A stretch of 64,000 nucleotides of DNA from Lunularia cruciata (Eukaryota > Streptophyta > Marchantiopsida > Lunulariales > Lunulariaceae): the NCBI GenBank assembly GCA_948567375.1, contig OX419762.1, forward strand, positions 15,010,001-15,074,000, given 5' to 3'. The notes beneath the pieces were generated by a model. That model saw only the letters and a list, made by a program, of their open reading frames with translations, did not search any database and was not told the DNA's origin. Position numbers and translations under genes: made by a program. Position 1 is the first letter of the stretch. The number at the start of each line of letters is the position of its first letter. Of the stretch, positions 45,695 through 57,424 are shown one piece after another.

Positions 45695-46925
45695 TGTAAC
45701 TTAAATTGAAATTGTAACCACCACAAATACTCCACCAAGGGCCACCACCACTGACCACCACTCACTAATGTAGCCCTAATTATGCCAATTACACTAAGGG
45801 AAATGGCAACCTATAACTTGCCATCACAACACACACTCTCATAGTCTACAAGTATCATTTCTTGCCTCACAAGAGAGAAACAAAGGTAGTCTGACTAATC
45901 ATCATTCCAAACTCACTATTGAGAGCACACCAAAGCACCAATGCTCTAAAGTCAAGGCACCTCACACAAACATGGTGTACAAATAGGAAGCAAATAATGG
46001 AAGGGGTCCAATCACATGAAATCTAAATTAAAACTCTCTATATCATAAATCAACATCGGACTAACTATGCCACCATTTGATACAATAGGAATGTATATTT
46101 ATTCCTAAGCTACCAAGATCACCAAAGATAGAATCAAATTGTCTCTCCTAGCCAAAGCTACATGTGTATAGGTATTACTCTACTAGCCACTATGACAACA
46201 AGTGAGGGTGGACTAATTGGCTAGGGCACTAGTGTAGAAGCCAAAGATCTAGGGTTCAAACCTTATTGTGCACAATCTAGAAGGGTGGGTAGAGCTTGCC
46301 AAACAACTACTCAAAACTCATCTAAATTGGCTTGTTGGTCCTTCTAGGCCTTCGTAACCTCTCTAGCTTACATCCATTGCCTCGATCAGTCAAATGAGGC
46401 AGATTCTTCTTGCCAATTTGAACCTTCTCCAAATCGGGTAATAATTTCTACCAAATCCTCTCTGCTAATTATCAAATCAACTAAGGCAAAATTGAGATGA
46501 TTGGGATCTCCAAATCCCTAATTCAAGGGGATGGGTTCCTACATCTATCTCTAATTTTTCTTCTCAAGTCCAATTTGGAACACCAAAGCCTCTAATTTCA
46601 CTCTCTTGTTCTCAAATTGACATCCATCCACTCAAAATTGACCTCAATTTGGAGAAATTAGGATAGCGCTTTTGCACACCATATGCTCCACTACCAAATT
46701 TGCATCAACTCAAATAAGGCTTTTGCACACTATCACTATCAAGGAATCTAGGACCACAATCAAATATACCAACGATCCTCCAAGCTTGGAGATATCACCA
46801 ATACCTTCAATTCTTGTATCCAATTTCCCTTTGACTCTCACTTCTTTGTTGTAATCAATTCACTCTTCCACTCAAATCATACTCAAATTAGATTTGTATT
46901 TGATTCTCCACTCAACAACATGCTA
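45695..46925 (-). repeat. Element D leader and probable 5' LTR relic
   Basis: Near 46073-46090 the minus strand reads TTGTATCAAATGG, a degraded initiator-Met-like primer site. If so, the LTR would run about 46091-46925. Its last 70 bp (46852-46920) recur at 19667-19735 in the same orientation. There is no clear TG...CA end. A SINE-like promoter lies inside (46205-46330). Confidence 0.4.
46205..46330 (+). repeat. Possible tRNA-derived SINE head (A and B boxes)
   Basis: TGGCTAGGGCA at 46218-46228 resembles a Pol III A box and GGTTCAAACC at 46253-46262 a B box (GGTTCGANNCC with CpG lost), 35 bp apart as in tRNAs and tRNA-derived SINEs. No cloverleaf or second copy was found in the window. Confidence 0.35.
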
Positions 46926-48500
46926 ATTGGAATATGTTAATTATCCTAATTTATATTTTTATAATATCTAAACCATGAATATTTTAGCTTATAAATTTTT
47001 GAGATAAAATTCTCCAAATGTATTTAATGATAATTTTTAATTTTAATTTTTATGTTTAAACCCTTTCTTAAAAATAATCAGATATAAAAAATATTTTAAT
47101 CATAATATTTACCTCCACGGTAAATGTAATTTATTTATATCTAAAAAAATTAATATGTTAAACAAGAGAATATACAAAGATATAATGTCACATGAAGTAT
47201 CTAATTCATTTAGAAAGAAAGTGTCTTTGAAATTAGTATTTTAATTTATAAGAGGCACAATAGACTTTATGTAAATTAAATCTTAGGCTTAAACAAGAAT
47301 TGAGATCTATTATATTATCTATATTTTTGGAATTTTCTATATATCATCTATTATCATAAACAATTACTCAATTCAAAATACCTCATACCTTTATATATTT
47401 AAATGAATATTTGAAGGAGTTGTATTTTGGAGTTCTAAAATGTGTTATTTTAGTTTATTACATCCATCTTATTGAGAAAATTTTAATTCTTAAACCTTAA
47501 GACCCACGAGAATGGTAAATTATCATATAAAGAATAGTATAGTATTACTCACTATTTATTTCACCAACATCAAAGTTTAAAGTTTAATATCAAATTATAA
47601 TTTCTTCCGATTTTATTTCAAATTAAATATATTTTTAACCTTTAAATATTTTAGGCACTGTTCTTTAACTGCATAATATAATAATATAATTTCATGCATA
47701 AATTTTGATTATTTGCAGCTAAAAGTAACCTGTTAGTTCCCCAATGATAGATTTGTCGTTATTATCACTTGATACAATGTATATCTACATTATACAGATT
47801 TTAGCTTTATGTATCGATAAGTTTGTCTCAGTACTATAGAATTTAACCTATTATATTCTTATTTTATAATCTTCTAATAAATCCTATCAGGTAGTGACCA
47901 AAAGCTTTCGTCAACTTGTGAAGGTGGTGTCCTTGTAGTCCATACAAGGAAGAGACAAGTTCTAGAAAGAATGCCGTAGAGTTTATAGAATACCTTAATG
48001 CTGAATTACATTTCTGTAGGCTTAGGAAAGGTTTTGCATCCAAATTCCATCTACAGTCATTTTCTAAATAAGTATAATTGTTTCTAGATGAACATAAAGA
48101 GTATAAATATAAAAAAAAAAATTTCTTTTTCGATATAGTCCAATACCATATATAGAGGAATTATACAGAGAAAACAAGGTCTTTTAAACTCGCGATTCGA
48201 TACCAAGTGGCTATCCAAATAAAAGATGTTGATCCGATATCACAAACTTAGGAAAGAGAAGGCCACCGCGTAGAAAAAACGAAGGATGGGAAGACCCCAT
48301 CAAGCCGTACAAGGGAGAGGGAAAAAAAAAGGCAAAATGGGGCTATATCACAAACTTGGTATGTTTGCGTAGTTTATGTAATGATCTTTACGAGTATGAA
48401 CTTCCTTATGAGTATGAAAAAGTCTCTTACATATGTCCTGCACGACCCACAAATAATATATTCCTTAAAGAGAAATAAAAGGAAAAACACTACAACAGAA
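46926..48500. other. AT-rich stretch without recognised gene
   Basis: Very AT-rich with no ORF of note. It has the same character as 17-19 kb. It lies between the element D complex and the gene-bearing region. Confidence 0.4.
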
Positions 48501-50304
48501 ATATATTAAAGAGCTTCACAGAAATCCTGACTGGTACAAGAAAACATCGACACCGCTTGCAGAGAATCTTGACAGAATAACAATTGCAGCTCCTGCAGTT
48601 GTCAGCGATAGTCCCGGAACCAACCGGGGCACGCAGCGGCTGTCAAAGTTGACGAATCTCTGTAGATGGCAGATGTCTTTGCAGTTCCGGTTATGCTGCG
48701 GATGGTTTCGGAATCCTCCGCTTTTTCTACGCGGTCGCTTTCTCGCCTTCGGAATAGGTGAATTTGCTCGGCTGTAAACGGTTCAGTCGCAGCCTACCTC
48801 CCTCGAGTCCAAGATTCATATGAGGATCTTCCTTTGAGCCCATCGAAGTCGATTTTATTTGGAGAGAGAGGGGAAGATAAGAGCAATATTTGTCCGACAG
48901 TACAGCAAAGAGCAGTAGGAGGACAGAAGGTTCAAACTTTCAGTAGAAGAGTAATCTCGACCACGGTTGTTTCTGAAGAAGGAACCTGTAACTTATGGTA
49001 GAAGATCGAGATTTCAGTTCGTAGGGCGAAGAATGTTTCAGAGCCTGTCATGAAGTGTAAGTCCAGTAATTTTTCACGGCCTTCCATTGATTTGCAGATA
49101 TCGATCACTTCACATCCAAATTCGTTTCACTTTGGGTTGGTGGAATCCTAGTCTTTGTTCTGCATGCTCATATCAGATCAACAACAACGGCGCGTAAGCT
49201 TGGTCAGTCTGTTTCAAACTGCCTCGGTTTTGTCAGTAAATCACGACTCTGGCTTTTTAGCTTGGTTCTGCGGTTAGCAGCTTTTGCTTTTTAGGTTCCT
49301 ATATCGCTGTCCTTTTCTGCGCTTGGATGGGGTGCTAATGTTCTCCGCCCACGCTGTTGACTTCACTTTCGTGAGGTCTTGATATGTTGCATTTGCTTCT
49401 TCGTCCTGTTCACTGTACAGAATTTTGAGATTAGGGTTAATTCAACCTGGGACGTTATCTGGTGGATAAGTCCGTCGATTTTGACTTGTATCCTGCTAAG
49501 TCCCGGGAGGTGGAACAAGTTCCACTCGAACGGGGACATTGTTCGTTCTTGGACATTTAAAGAAAGCAAGACGAAATAAGAAAGATAATGGAAGTACATT
49601 AGTGTCCTTACTTAGCTGGTTTTGATTTCAATCAACCGGCACACTCTCCACTCCTACTCTCGAGGCAGTGAAGGACATCTCAACCCTTCCGACTGTAGTG
49701 GTTAGTGAAGATCCTCAACGAAATAACTGATTTCCCTTCGGTGAATAGATCTAACGAGAGACGAGAGTCGTCATTAGGAGATGCTCCGTGTCGTCAGTCA
49801 GAGAACTTGCATGTAGTCTGAGAAATAATGCCATCGAGACGTCTCGAAAGCATGGTTAATCTCGAACCGTTTGGTGACCTGCATTAAGTTAAATAACATG
49901 TGTCACAGCATTTCCGGAAGGAGACAATTATCCCTCACAGTTGATAAACTGTATTAAGTTACAAAATAGTAACATGACTTGCCCAAGAGAACATGACTGA
50001 TCCGATTGCATCTTTTGCGCATGGGCGTGATCTTTGAGTCTCAGCCTAGCCCGAAAATGTGGTGCCGAGGTGTGCCCCCCCCGCCACTCATAGTTGGATA
50101 ATGGAACTCCAGTCCTTAAGCCCTCTTTTAGGTTGTTTCCGTGTAGGAGATGATTTGCTTTGGAAGGCATTCTTCACCTCTGAGCATGGCAAATAGGGGG
50201 TCTGTACCTATATCCTTACAGAGATCTAGATTCCTTGGACATTTATTGAGAAACTAGCTTGAACGATTGATCACAGGAGGTTCAAAGCTCGGGTGGAGAC
50301 TGGC
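48501..50304. other. Gene-like base composition, nothing assigned
   Basis: Higher GC and CpG than the repeat regions. Open frames up to 80 codons (for example 49928-50170 minus, 49379-49579 plus) lack recognisable motifs. 50200-50304 is likely the 3' UTR of the F-box gene. Spliced exons cannot be excluded. Confidence 0.35.
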
Positions 50305-51573
50305 CTAAGGTAAGGACTCTATACGCGGCTCGAAGACGAGATCACAGCGGAATGTGACGCCTGCCCCACCACACCTACGTCTATCCTTCTTACTAGATTC
50401 ATGAGAGCAAACTCGTTCTTCCACAGAAGACCACCAGCTGTTCGAGGACACGTCATATAAACTCAGGTGTTCATTTGCTTCGTTTCGAGAAGTTGTGGCA
50501 AACGTAGCTTTGGTGTAACAAAGTAGGTCTTCAGGTTTAGCCTGAGACAGAAGTTTTACTCCTTTCGGTGACGCGAGAGCTGGATAGTGACAGGGCGGCT
50601 GGGCATTGGGTGAGAACCGTTCTTCCCAAACACCGGTGATTATGTCTTCACCTACACGTTCCCAAACACATGCATCACTGAAGCACAAATAATTCCTAGA
50701 ATCTGCCAAGGATTTCATGTACCCTACCAAGAACAAACGCCCTCCACAGTCTTCCAATTGGAGATATTGCAGTCCTACTCCAGATTGAGGCAATTCGAAC
50801 GAGCTCCAAACCTCTGTTTCACCATTGAACACGAAGATAGAAGCAGCATTACTGCTGCTACACCCTCTACCGATATACAGCACGCAACCTTTACGAGAGA
50901 TGATCGAAGGATTTAATCCTGGCGGCAAAGGACCATTTCTAGAAGCAGTTCCTGGAATTAGTCTCCAGTTTCTGCTACAAGAATCGTATATCTCTGTGCC
51001 GTACATAAAACTCGCCAAAATCACCTTGTATGTGTTCCCCTCGCCCCCAAGCATTCCCACCATGCACGGTCTCCAAGTGCCTATTCTCTCCGGCAGTACT
51101 ATCGAGCAATTCTCCCTTAAGGGATTGCACACTATCAGGTTTAAGCTCTCGTTATCCTTTTCAGGCCAAAAGCTCGTAAATGCGTACAACCTTGGCGGTC
51201 GTTGAACGCAGAACAGCAAACCTCTCGCCGTGGCTAGCACCTGGTAGCCATATTTAGATGGAAAATACTTGAACATTTTACTGTGCATCTTGTTTAGAGC
51301 CGGGTAGTAGCAACTTGCTTGCGGTATCCTCGATCCAAACCACTGTACACCGTGCGTTTTGAACAACAGGTAGTACTTCTCTGGAGGTGCTACACGAGCC
51401 CGGAATTGCATGAACACCGGACAATACCACATTGACGACCAGCTCTTGGAGACCACTCTAAATCTCGCCAATGTTCGGAGAGGTAGCCACGCCAGAACTG
51501 CAAGCAAAATATCCTGAGGCAGTCTGCCCCATAACTGTGGATCCATTGACTTAAACTGCTGATCGCCAGCCAT
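50305..51573 (-). CDS. F-box protein, 422 aa, single exon
   Basis: F-box at residues 14-54 (LWGRLPQDILLAVLAWLPLR, then ARFRVVSKSW), the part that binds SKP1 in SCF ubiquitin ligases. The remaining 360 residues look like a kelch/F-box-associated beta-propeller: GLLFCVQRPP, VCNPLRENCSIVLPE, TYKVILASF, EIYDSCSRNWRLIPG, VFNGETEVWSSFELP, GGRLFLVGY and YDVSSNSWWSS. It ends FEPRIESLP. The start has no competing upstream ATG in frame nearby. The length is typical of plant F-box/kelch proteins; the lack of introns and the C-terminus are reminiscent of bryophyte members. The target is unknown. It is one of two F-box genes 5 kb apart on the same strand. Confidence 0.88.
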   Translation of the reverse strand: MAGDQQFKSMDPQLWGRLPQDILLAVLAWLPLRTLARFRVVSKSWSSMWYCPVFMQFRARVAPPEKYYLLFKTHGVQWFGSRIPQASCYYPALNKMHSKMFKYFPSKYGYQVLATARGLLFCVQRPPRLYAFTSFWPEKDNESLNLIVCNPLRENCSIVLPERIGTWRPCMVGMLGGEGNTYKVILASFMYGTEIYDSCSRNWRLIPGTASRNGPLPPGLNPSIISRKGCVLYIGRGCSSSNAASIFVFNGETEVWSSFELPQSGVGLQYLQLEDCGGRLFLVGYMKSLADSRNYLCFSDACVWERVGEDIITGVWEERFSPNAQPPCHYPALASPKGVKLLSQAKPEDLLCYTKATFATTSRNEANEHLSLYDVSSNSWWSSVEERVCSHESSKKDRRRCGGAGVTFRCDLVFEPRIESLP

Positions 51574-52184
51574 TTCCTACCAAAGGGTGGAACCCAAAAC
51601 TTCCAATTCTCGTGTTCCAACTCCCAGTCATGCAGACAGAAATGCTCCGATTCTCGAACCAACACACAAACTAATAACACCGCAACATTTAACAGGCCAT
51701 TCAACAGAAACAAGGGACCAAGCCATGACGCGCAATGTGACTTCCCCCCGGAGTTGATCGTCTACCAGTTCTAAGTCTGTAAACCATCCGCCCTCACAAA
51801 TTCCTCCTGCAAAATATCTTTCATCCGGACCAGCAAAACCTTTTCTTGACTCAGTGGATAAAACTAAAGCGATTGGATCGGGTTTTCTAGCACGAAATCG
51901 CTGACAAAAGTCGTTGGTCATAAAGTAATCGGATTACATTACAATTGGATGAGAACAAGCTCGAATTTCAAGAAGTATTGGAATTCTTGGAGGTGTTTCT
52001 GTCAGAAGAGGCCTCGGGTCGAGATGCCCACAGAGCTCCCCTCCCACACCTGCGCTACCGTACTTGACTGCCGTCCTCGCAGTGCTAGCAGCCAACGGAT
52101 GCTGAACAGGACCGCATACGACTGGATTGGACGGACTTCCCTGCAATCCCTCGAGGTGGGAACTGGAGTGCCACTGTAGACTGA
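51574..52184. other. Upstream region of F-box gene
   Basis: Probable promoter and 5' UTR of the minus-strand F-box gene. No clear TATA box. A 97-codon frame at 51628-51921 (minus) and a 150-codon frame at 51934-52386 (minus) overlap this stretch. Neither has a recognised domain; the second is antisense to the plus-strand ORF at 52185-52559. Confidence 0.35.
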
Positions 52185-52559
52185 TCCGTTCTCCCCATCG
52201 ACGACTCACATCTACCAGCTCTTTCCAGATTCGTTGCAGAAGATCCGGACCGCGGGTTCTACTATATGGTTTGCACGTTTCTGTCGTTACCGTCGGAGGA
52301 TGGAACTGTGGAGCTGGCTTTCCACCGTTTGGACGAGGAGGATGGATGTCGACATGGGCCGTTTTCGGTTCCGGTTTGCATTCCATGCAGCGAAATCAGC
52401 CATCTACGGCTGGAAGTTATGCAGGAACGGTACTGTACCCCCAACGAGGGAGTGAACTGGGATCAGGAGGATTTCGGAGTAGAACAGATCTGCGTCACCG
52501 TTCTGCACGGTAAAAGAGACGTGGTTCACGGGTACATTCAGTCCTCCAAAGTGAGGTAG
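52185..52559 (+). CDS. Hypothetical protein fragment, about 98-125 codons
   Basis: An open frame from after TGA 52182-52184 to TAG 52557-52559, with an internal ATG at 52266 (98 codons). Composition is protein-like and acidic (SLPSEDGTVELAFHRLDEED, NWDQEDFGVEQICVTVLHGK). It could be the last exon of a gene whose upstream part lies at 51.95-52.18 kb, or a chance or decayed frame. Not recognised. Confidence 0.3.
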   Translation, partial: SVLPIDDSHLPALSRFVAEDPDRGFYYMVCTFLSLPSEDGTVELAFHRLDEEDGCRHGPFSVPVCIPCSEISHLRLEVMQERYCTPNEGVNWDQEDFGVEQICVTVLHGKRDVVHGYIQSSKVR

Positions 52560-55500
52560 ATGGATTTTGTAATTAGGATAATTCGACAAGGTCGTTACGG
52601 GATACATAAACAAGCGATAGCTGGAAAAGAATCAATCTGCGGGCAATTGGTCTTATCCAGTCAATTTGATAGTATGATAGTGTAGTAATTTCATTCATGC
52701 CAGACTGTGCCTGTCGACTCCTTCTACTGTATCAGTTGAATCAGTTCCAAAGGAACCTGTATGAAAGTACACACAAGTTTCTTTGGAACTGTTGGGACGG
52801 ATTGCACATAACAATAGACATACGGATGTACACATAACAATAGAACTCTTGATAAACTTTTTAACACCTAACGCGTCTTCTCAGATGCAATTACATATCT
52901 AGATATGTGTCGGATGCAAATTTTGAGTTACTCCTGGAAAAATGGTAAAATAGTATCTTGACATGAGTTATTCGACTATTATATTATCTTCAATGAAAAC
53001 ACTAAGTCGTGCAAACGTGAGCACTATGTGGCTCTTTCCTACATAAAATAGTGCCACGCCGTGATAAAAGTTGAGCTGGATTGTAATCAGGCTTCCTGAA
53101 TATTTGATTCAAAGCCCTTTTCTTAATCCACCACTTGGAGATCAAACCAAAGGGCATGGACCAGTGGGTAAACTTTAAGAGGAAATAAAGAAATGAATAA
53201 ATCAAGTTTGCCTTGCACACTAACGCTGTGGAGGGCAATCATCCAAATTCCACAGCGGTACTTTGCAAGGGAAAGTGATGACACAAAAAGCAAGATTCCT
53301 CTTAAACAAAAAGACTGCAAATTTGTGGGAAGTCCCACATCGCTTTCCAAGTCCTGAGTACCTATCTCTCCTATCTCTCCTACCTGTTTAAATCTATTAC
53401 CTCAAACTCTACTTACAACAGGGATCAACATAAAACACACACCAACAGATACCAATGTCTTTCTCAGTTTAACTTATTTGCGGCATTCCTGAAGGTCAAA
53501 ACAGTAGAGTTAACGAAATGCAGGATGATAGATGCGACTCTGGACCTGCTGGTCCTGCTGGCTTATCTCGGATGGGGAAATCAGTTTTGGTGAGGACTGA
53601 CAGTTTGTGCATGTATGCAGTACCAGTAGATAGAAATTAAGAATCTTCTCCTGAATTTCTGGGGTGGACAAGAGGGAGGATATCGACTGCCATGTACACT
53701 CGTCTCTCTGTGTAGTACAGTGTTGAGCGGATAAACTGCAGTAAGATACACGTCGATGCATATCTTGTTCTACTGTGGATGAAAAAAAGTCAAAGAGCAA
53801 TCCTGAATTTATGTTGGCTTTGAAATTGATTGCTGATAGATGGTGTGTCGACTGTTACTTCTTTCCTTTCCAAACCTTTGTCCCTATGATGCTTATCACG
53901 TTCGACTGTTTAGCTCGTACAATCTCATCAACCTGTTGTTATTGTGGTCTTTCCCTGCAGAAGTCCATATTTCTTTTAGTTTGGTTGGTTCAAGTCCTCA
54001 AATCACAACCACCACCTTTCGAGTACAAAACATGGTCGTCTCTTCAGATGTTCATTAGCCCGTAGAAAGTCCTATTCTCAACAGCATGTACATTTATATA
54101 ACTTACAGTTAAAAGTTACATGGACCGCTTTGTTCTCAGGCCTTATTTCTAAAGCCCAGGATCCCATCTGCATCCGATCTGGTAGGTTTCCAAAAGCTGA
54201 CTAATAAAGGTTACATTCTAAACAGGAATTGACTTCCCAATCCATACTTCGACCATGTGTCACGATTCTTTATATTCTCGCCAGACCTCTTCCATTTATC
54301 GGCTTGAGTACCAAGACTTTATCTTGTTTAGCGTATCTAGTTCTTTTTTCATGATGGCAAGCACATGCGCATGGATATTTTCAGCAACTTTTCCTCCAAA
54401 GAATGGCCATGAAGGAAGAAAAAACAGATAATTGAATGATTGTCCTGATCAAAATAACATCCATCAATTCTTGTAAGATGAGCATAACCCGTGGGTTATG
54501 TTCACTGAGAATGGGGTTGGTGGGGACAGGTTGTTCGTGTTAAAGTAACCTCCTATGTACGAGCTCAATGACTTTTTATAGACCTGTAACGATTATCTTC
54601 TAGGCCCCTTTTGAGGTGGAATGTGAGAAAGATCACAAAATTCAATCATGTTGCCCCACGTATAAAACTGGTCTGAAACTATTGTACTTTGAGAAACTCC
54701 AAAAGTTTGCATGGCTGAATTGTCTAATACAGTGCTAGAAAAGAATTTGAATTGAAACGCTGCACTGTGGGAACCACCGTTGCATTTCGGGAATCATGGT
54801 ACGGACTCCCTGGTTGAATTTTCCAAAGATTGTTAGTGATGCAAAAATTGCCTCTTTTGAAGTGCTACAGATAGACTTCAAGTCATCTGCTGTTCTTCAG
54901 ATCTCGAACTGCTGGGAGCAATTGCCAGGGAGCCCTAACTTGAAAAGCACGTGCAAGGGGCAAGCGTGGCGTCCGACGGTGGGTGCCTCAACGCGTTTAG
55001 TCTGCTGATAGCGATGTATAATTCAAATCAGTAGGATGGCTGTACTTTTCACTTGTTGGGAGGGACAGTAGATTGCTGGTACAAAGTTTTACAACTCATT
55101 TTGTGTATCCACAAGCGCCAGCCACGACAACAGAACGGTACAGAGCGTGCTTGTTAGCTCGCCAGATCAGATGGGAGGAACACTAGTCACCATCATACGT
55201 GCATGCTTGTGTGTTCATCCCACATAATTATTCTTCTACTTCGATTTGAAGATCAAGTGAGGACGTGGGGGACACGGGAGGAGGGAGGCTAGATTGTGCT
55301 CTTCCCTTGTTATCTTGCGCTTTCCTCGGCAGTTGGACTGCTGGACAACATGGAACCAGGAGTGTTTCACGGCTATGCAAGTTCATCTTCCGCGGACCTC
55401 CACATCTTGCTAGCTAGGTGTAGAGTAATTTCCGCACCAGTCTGGGACTATGATGAAACTATGCCGCCGTTTGTGCCACAATAACAGGAAAGATTTTGTC

Positions 55501-56140
55501 AATCGCTGCGAGACTTCGATAATTGCACAGACGCACTCACTTCCGATACTCCCGAAGCGACTGTGATGGCTACCCTTTAAACTACGAAATATGTGGTATT
55601 TCAGAATGAAACATCCCGAGTAACTTTTATTCTGTTCTGGACACAGATTTGAGTATCACTAAACCTAAATTTCGATATTTTTCTCTGTATATGCAATGTC
55701 ACCTTTAATTCATCGGGTTGGTTGGTTTCCTATATGCATCGAGTGCATGCGTATCGTCGAAATTACCAGAATTGCACTCAAAAAGCAGATTTGCGTGCAA
55801 ATCTAGTCGTCTCTGGGTTCACGGCTTTCCTAACCCCATCTACATAGGTGTGCGCGAGTATGGCACTACCGTGGTTCCCTCTGGCAGCTCTGTGAGAACG
55901 GATATTTACATATATTGCGTCAAGCGAGCAAGATGTTCATTGTGTTCTGTTCGGCTCGAAAGACGCCCTTTCCACATGAAAGCGAGATGAATCTGATGAG
56001 GAAAAGTCAAAATCGGACATGTAGTTAGGACCAAACCGTATCCTGCGCAGAACGATTTAACTTTTGTTTAGGAAATTTTCAGATAGTTGAGGTAACCCTT
56101 AGATGTTCAGTGCTCGTGCGGAAACGGATCGACATTCAAG
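52560..56140. other. Intergenic region between F-box genes, nothing firmly assigned
   Basis: Mixed composition. Frames up to 144 codons were inspected (53775-54065, 55296-55484, 55718-55990 plus; 53510-53800 minus) and show no domain or motif. It contains an exact match to the plant snRNA upstream sequence element at 53332-53342. 56000-56140 is probably 3' UTR of the second F-box gene. Confidence 0.35.
53332..53342 (+). promoter_or_regulatory. Match to plant snRNA upstream sequence element
   Basis: GTCCCACATCG matches the plant USE consensus RTCCCACATCG at all 11 positions and lies in an inverted repeat TGTGGGA-AG-TCCCACA. No TATA box lies at the usual spacing and no known U-snRNA sequence follows, so function is doubtful. 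Confidence 0.25.
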
Positions 56141-57424
56141 TTATTCAAGCACCAAACCAAATCTTGGCTCGAACAAGAAGCTTCCAAACTTCATAGTATC
56201 TAAATCTCGGCCGTCGTATGGAGTATACCCTGGGAAAGTGGGCAGCACCCGCCAAGTCTGTGCCATCATGTCTATCAAACCAAGGGTGCTTCCAATCCTG
56301 GAGCCGAAATAGATCAAATCACCTTCAGTTAGAAACATAAAGTCTCTTGATGAAGTGTTCCAGAGTTCTTTCAGCTCATTGGGTTGAATTTCTAGTATTT
56401 TCACCCAGTGACGTACGGGTGGATGCAAACACTTCAGTTCCCAGATAATGATGTTCCATAAAGGACAGTCGCCCTCGCAGGAAGGCAAGGCAGCCACCAA
56501 CAACTGCTTTTCTCTGCTAGAGAATAAGTGAGGAGATACCAGTGCCTGACTCGCTTCTGGCATCTCAATCACATCTTCATCCCAAATATCGTCATGCACA
56601 GAGTAGATCGCCAGTTGATTGTAGATTGCATGGGTTTCTGTTGCCCTGATAAGGCAGTGCAGAGTATCGTCGAAAAGAGACGCATTCACTATGTGGAGTT
56701 CGTACTCGGGGTTGAAGCTGCCTTTCATGTCCCATGCGTTAATCCTCGAGTCGTAAACTTGACATGCAAAAGGCTCCAGGTTTTCGTCGTCATCGTCATC
56801 TATACCATGATCTATTTGACTGTGGCTGATCTTGTTAGTTCTTTTGTCGAGAACGAGGATGTTGAAGTAATTAGCATTTTTGTTGTCGTACATACCAACT
56901 ATGTGTGCTTCGGACAATTTGGGCAGATCACTATCCTCCATGTTCAGCATTGGAGGTAGCTCCTGTCTCAAATTGTTCAATGGGTTGAGCAAAAGGAGTT
57001 CAGAATTGTGGAGCAACAGCATCTTGCCTCCAGCGGAGGTAATTACACTCCAGTTCACAGGATCATTCTTAGGTCGGAAAAAAAATGCTGGAATGGGCAT
57101 CCAGTTGTCTGTAGCAGGTTCATAAATCGAGTATCCATCTTCGGATATGAAAACTAATGAAGGTTGTCTGGAAGGAACCCGGGAATATGCGTCAAGGAAT
57201 ACTGGGTCGTGTGCTATTTTATTCCAGGTTTTACACACCGTGTGAAATCGACTGAAGCTGCTCAAGGGCAATCTCGCCAAGATTGTGCTGAACGAATCCT
57301 CTGGTAGGCCTCTGCTCCACACAGTTTGGTCCAATACAGGTTGTCTGCAAGAAGTCACACACAGAAATCCAGCAGCTAAAAATTTCATGCTGCTAGCTCT
57401 AACATCTATGTGAAAATCGCACAA
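56141..57424 (-). CDS. F-box protein, 427 aa, single exon
   Basis: F-box at residues 37-80 (GLPEDSFSTILARLPLSSFS, then RFHTVCKTWNKI). A beta-propeller-like region follows: SIYEPATDNWMPIP, LLLLNPLNNLRQELPP, FNILVLDKRTNK, VYDSRINAWDMKG, LAIYSVHDDIWDED, WVKILEIQP, DLIYFGSRIGSTLGLIDMM and TWRVLPTFPG, ending FLFEPRFGLVLE. A run of five Asp lies at 209-213. An alternative start is Met13 (57386-57388), which would drop a short N-terminus not seen in most F-box proteins. Expected to work as a substrate receptor in SCF ligases. Sequence similarity to the 50305-51573 gene is low outside the F-box by eye. Confidence 0.87.
   Translation of the reverse strand: MCDFHIDVRASSMKFLAAGFLCVTSCRQPVLDQTVWSRGLPEDSFSTILARLPLSSFSRFHTVCKTWNKIAHDPVFLDAYSRVPSRQPSLVFISEDGYSIYEPATDNWMPIPAFFFRPKNDPVNWSVITSAGGKMLLLHNSELLLLNPLNNLRQELPPMLNMEDSDLPKLSEAHIVGMYDNKNANYFNILVLDKRTNKISHSQIDHGIDDDDDENLEPFACQVYDSRINAWDMKGSFNPEYELHIVNASLFDDTLHCLIRATETHAIYNQLAIYSVHDDIWDEDVIEMPEASQALVSPHLFSSREKQLLVAALPSCEGDCPLWNIIIWELKCLHPPVRHWVKILEIQPNELKELWNTSSRDFMFLTEGDLIYFGSRIGSTLGLIDMMAQTWRVLPTFPGYTPYDGRDLDTMKFGSFLFEPRFGLVLE

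Noticed and set aside
51934-52386. 150-codon minus-strand ORF
   Set aside because: Pro- and Thr-rich composition, no motif, overlaps a more protein-like plus-strand frame.
53775-54065. 96-codon plus-strand ORF and overlapping frames
   Set aside because: Low-complexity aromatic and Ser-rich translation without homology signals; probable chance frame.
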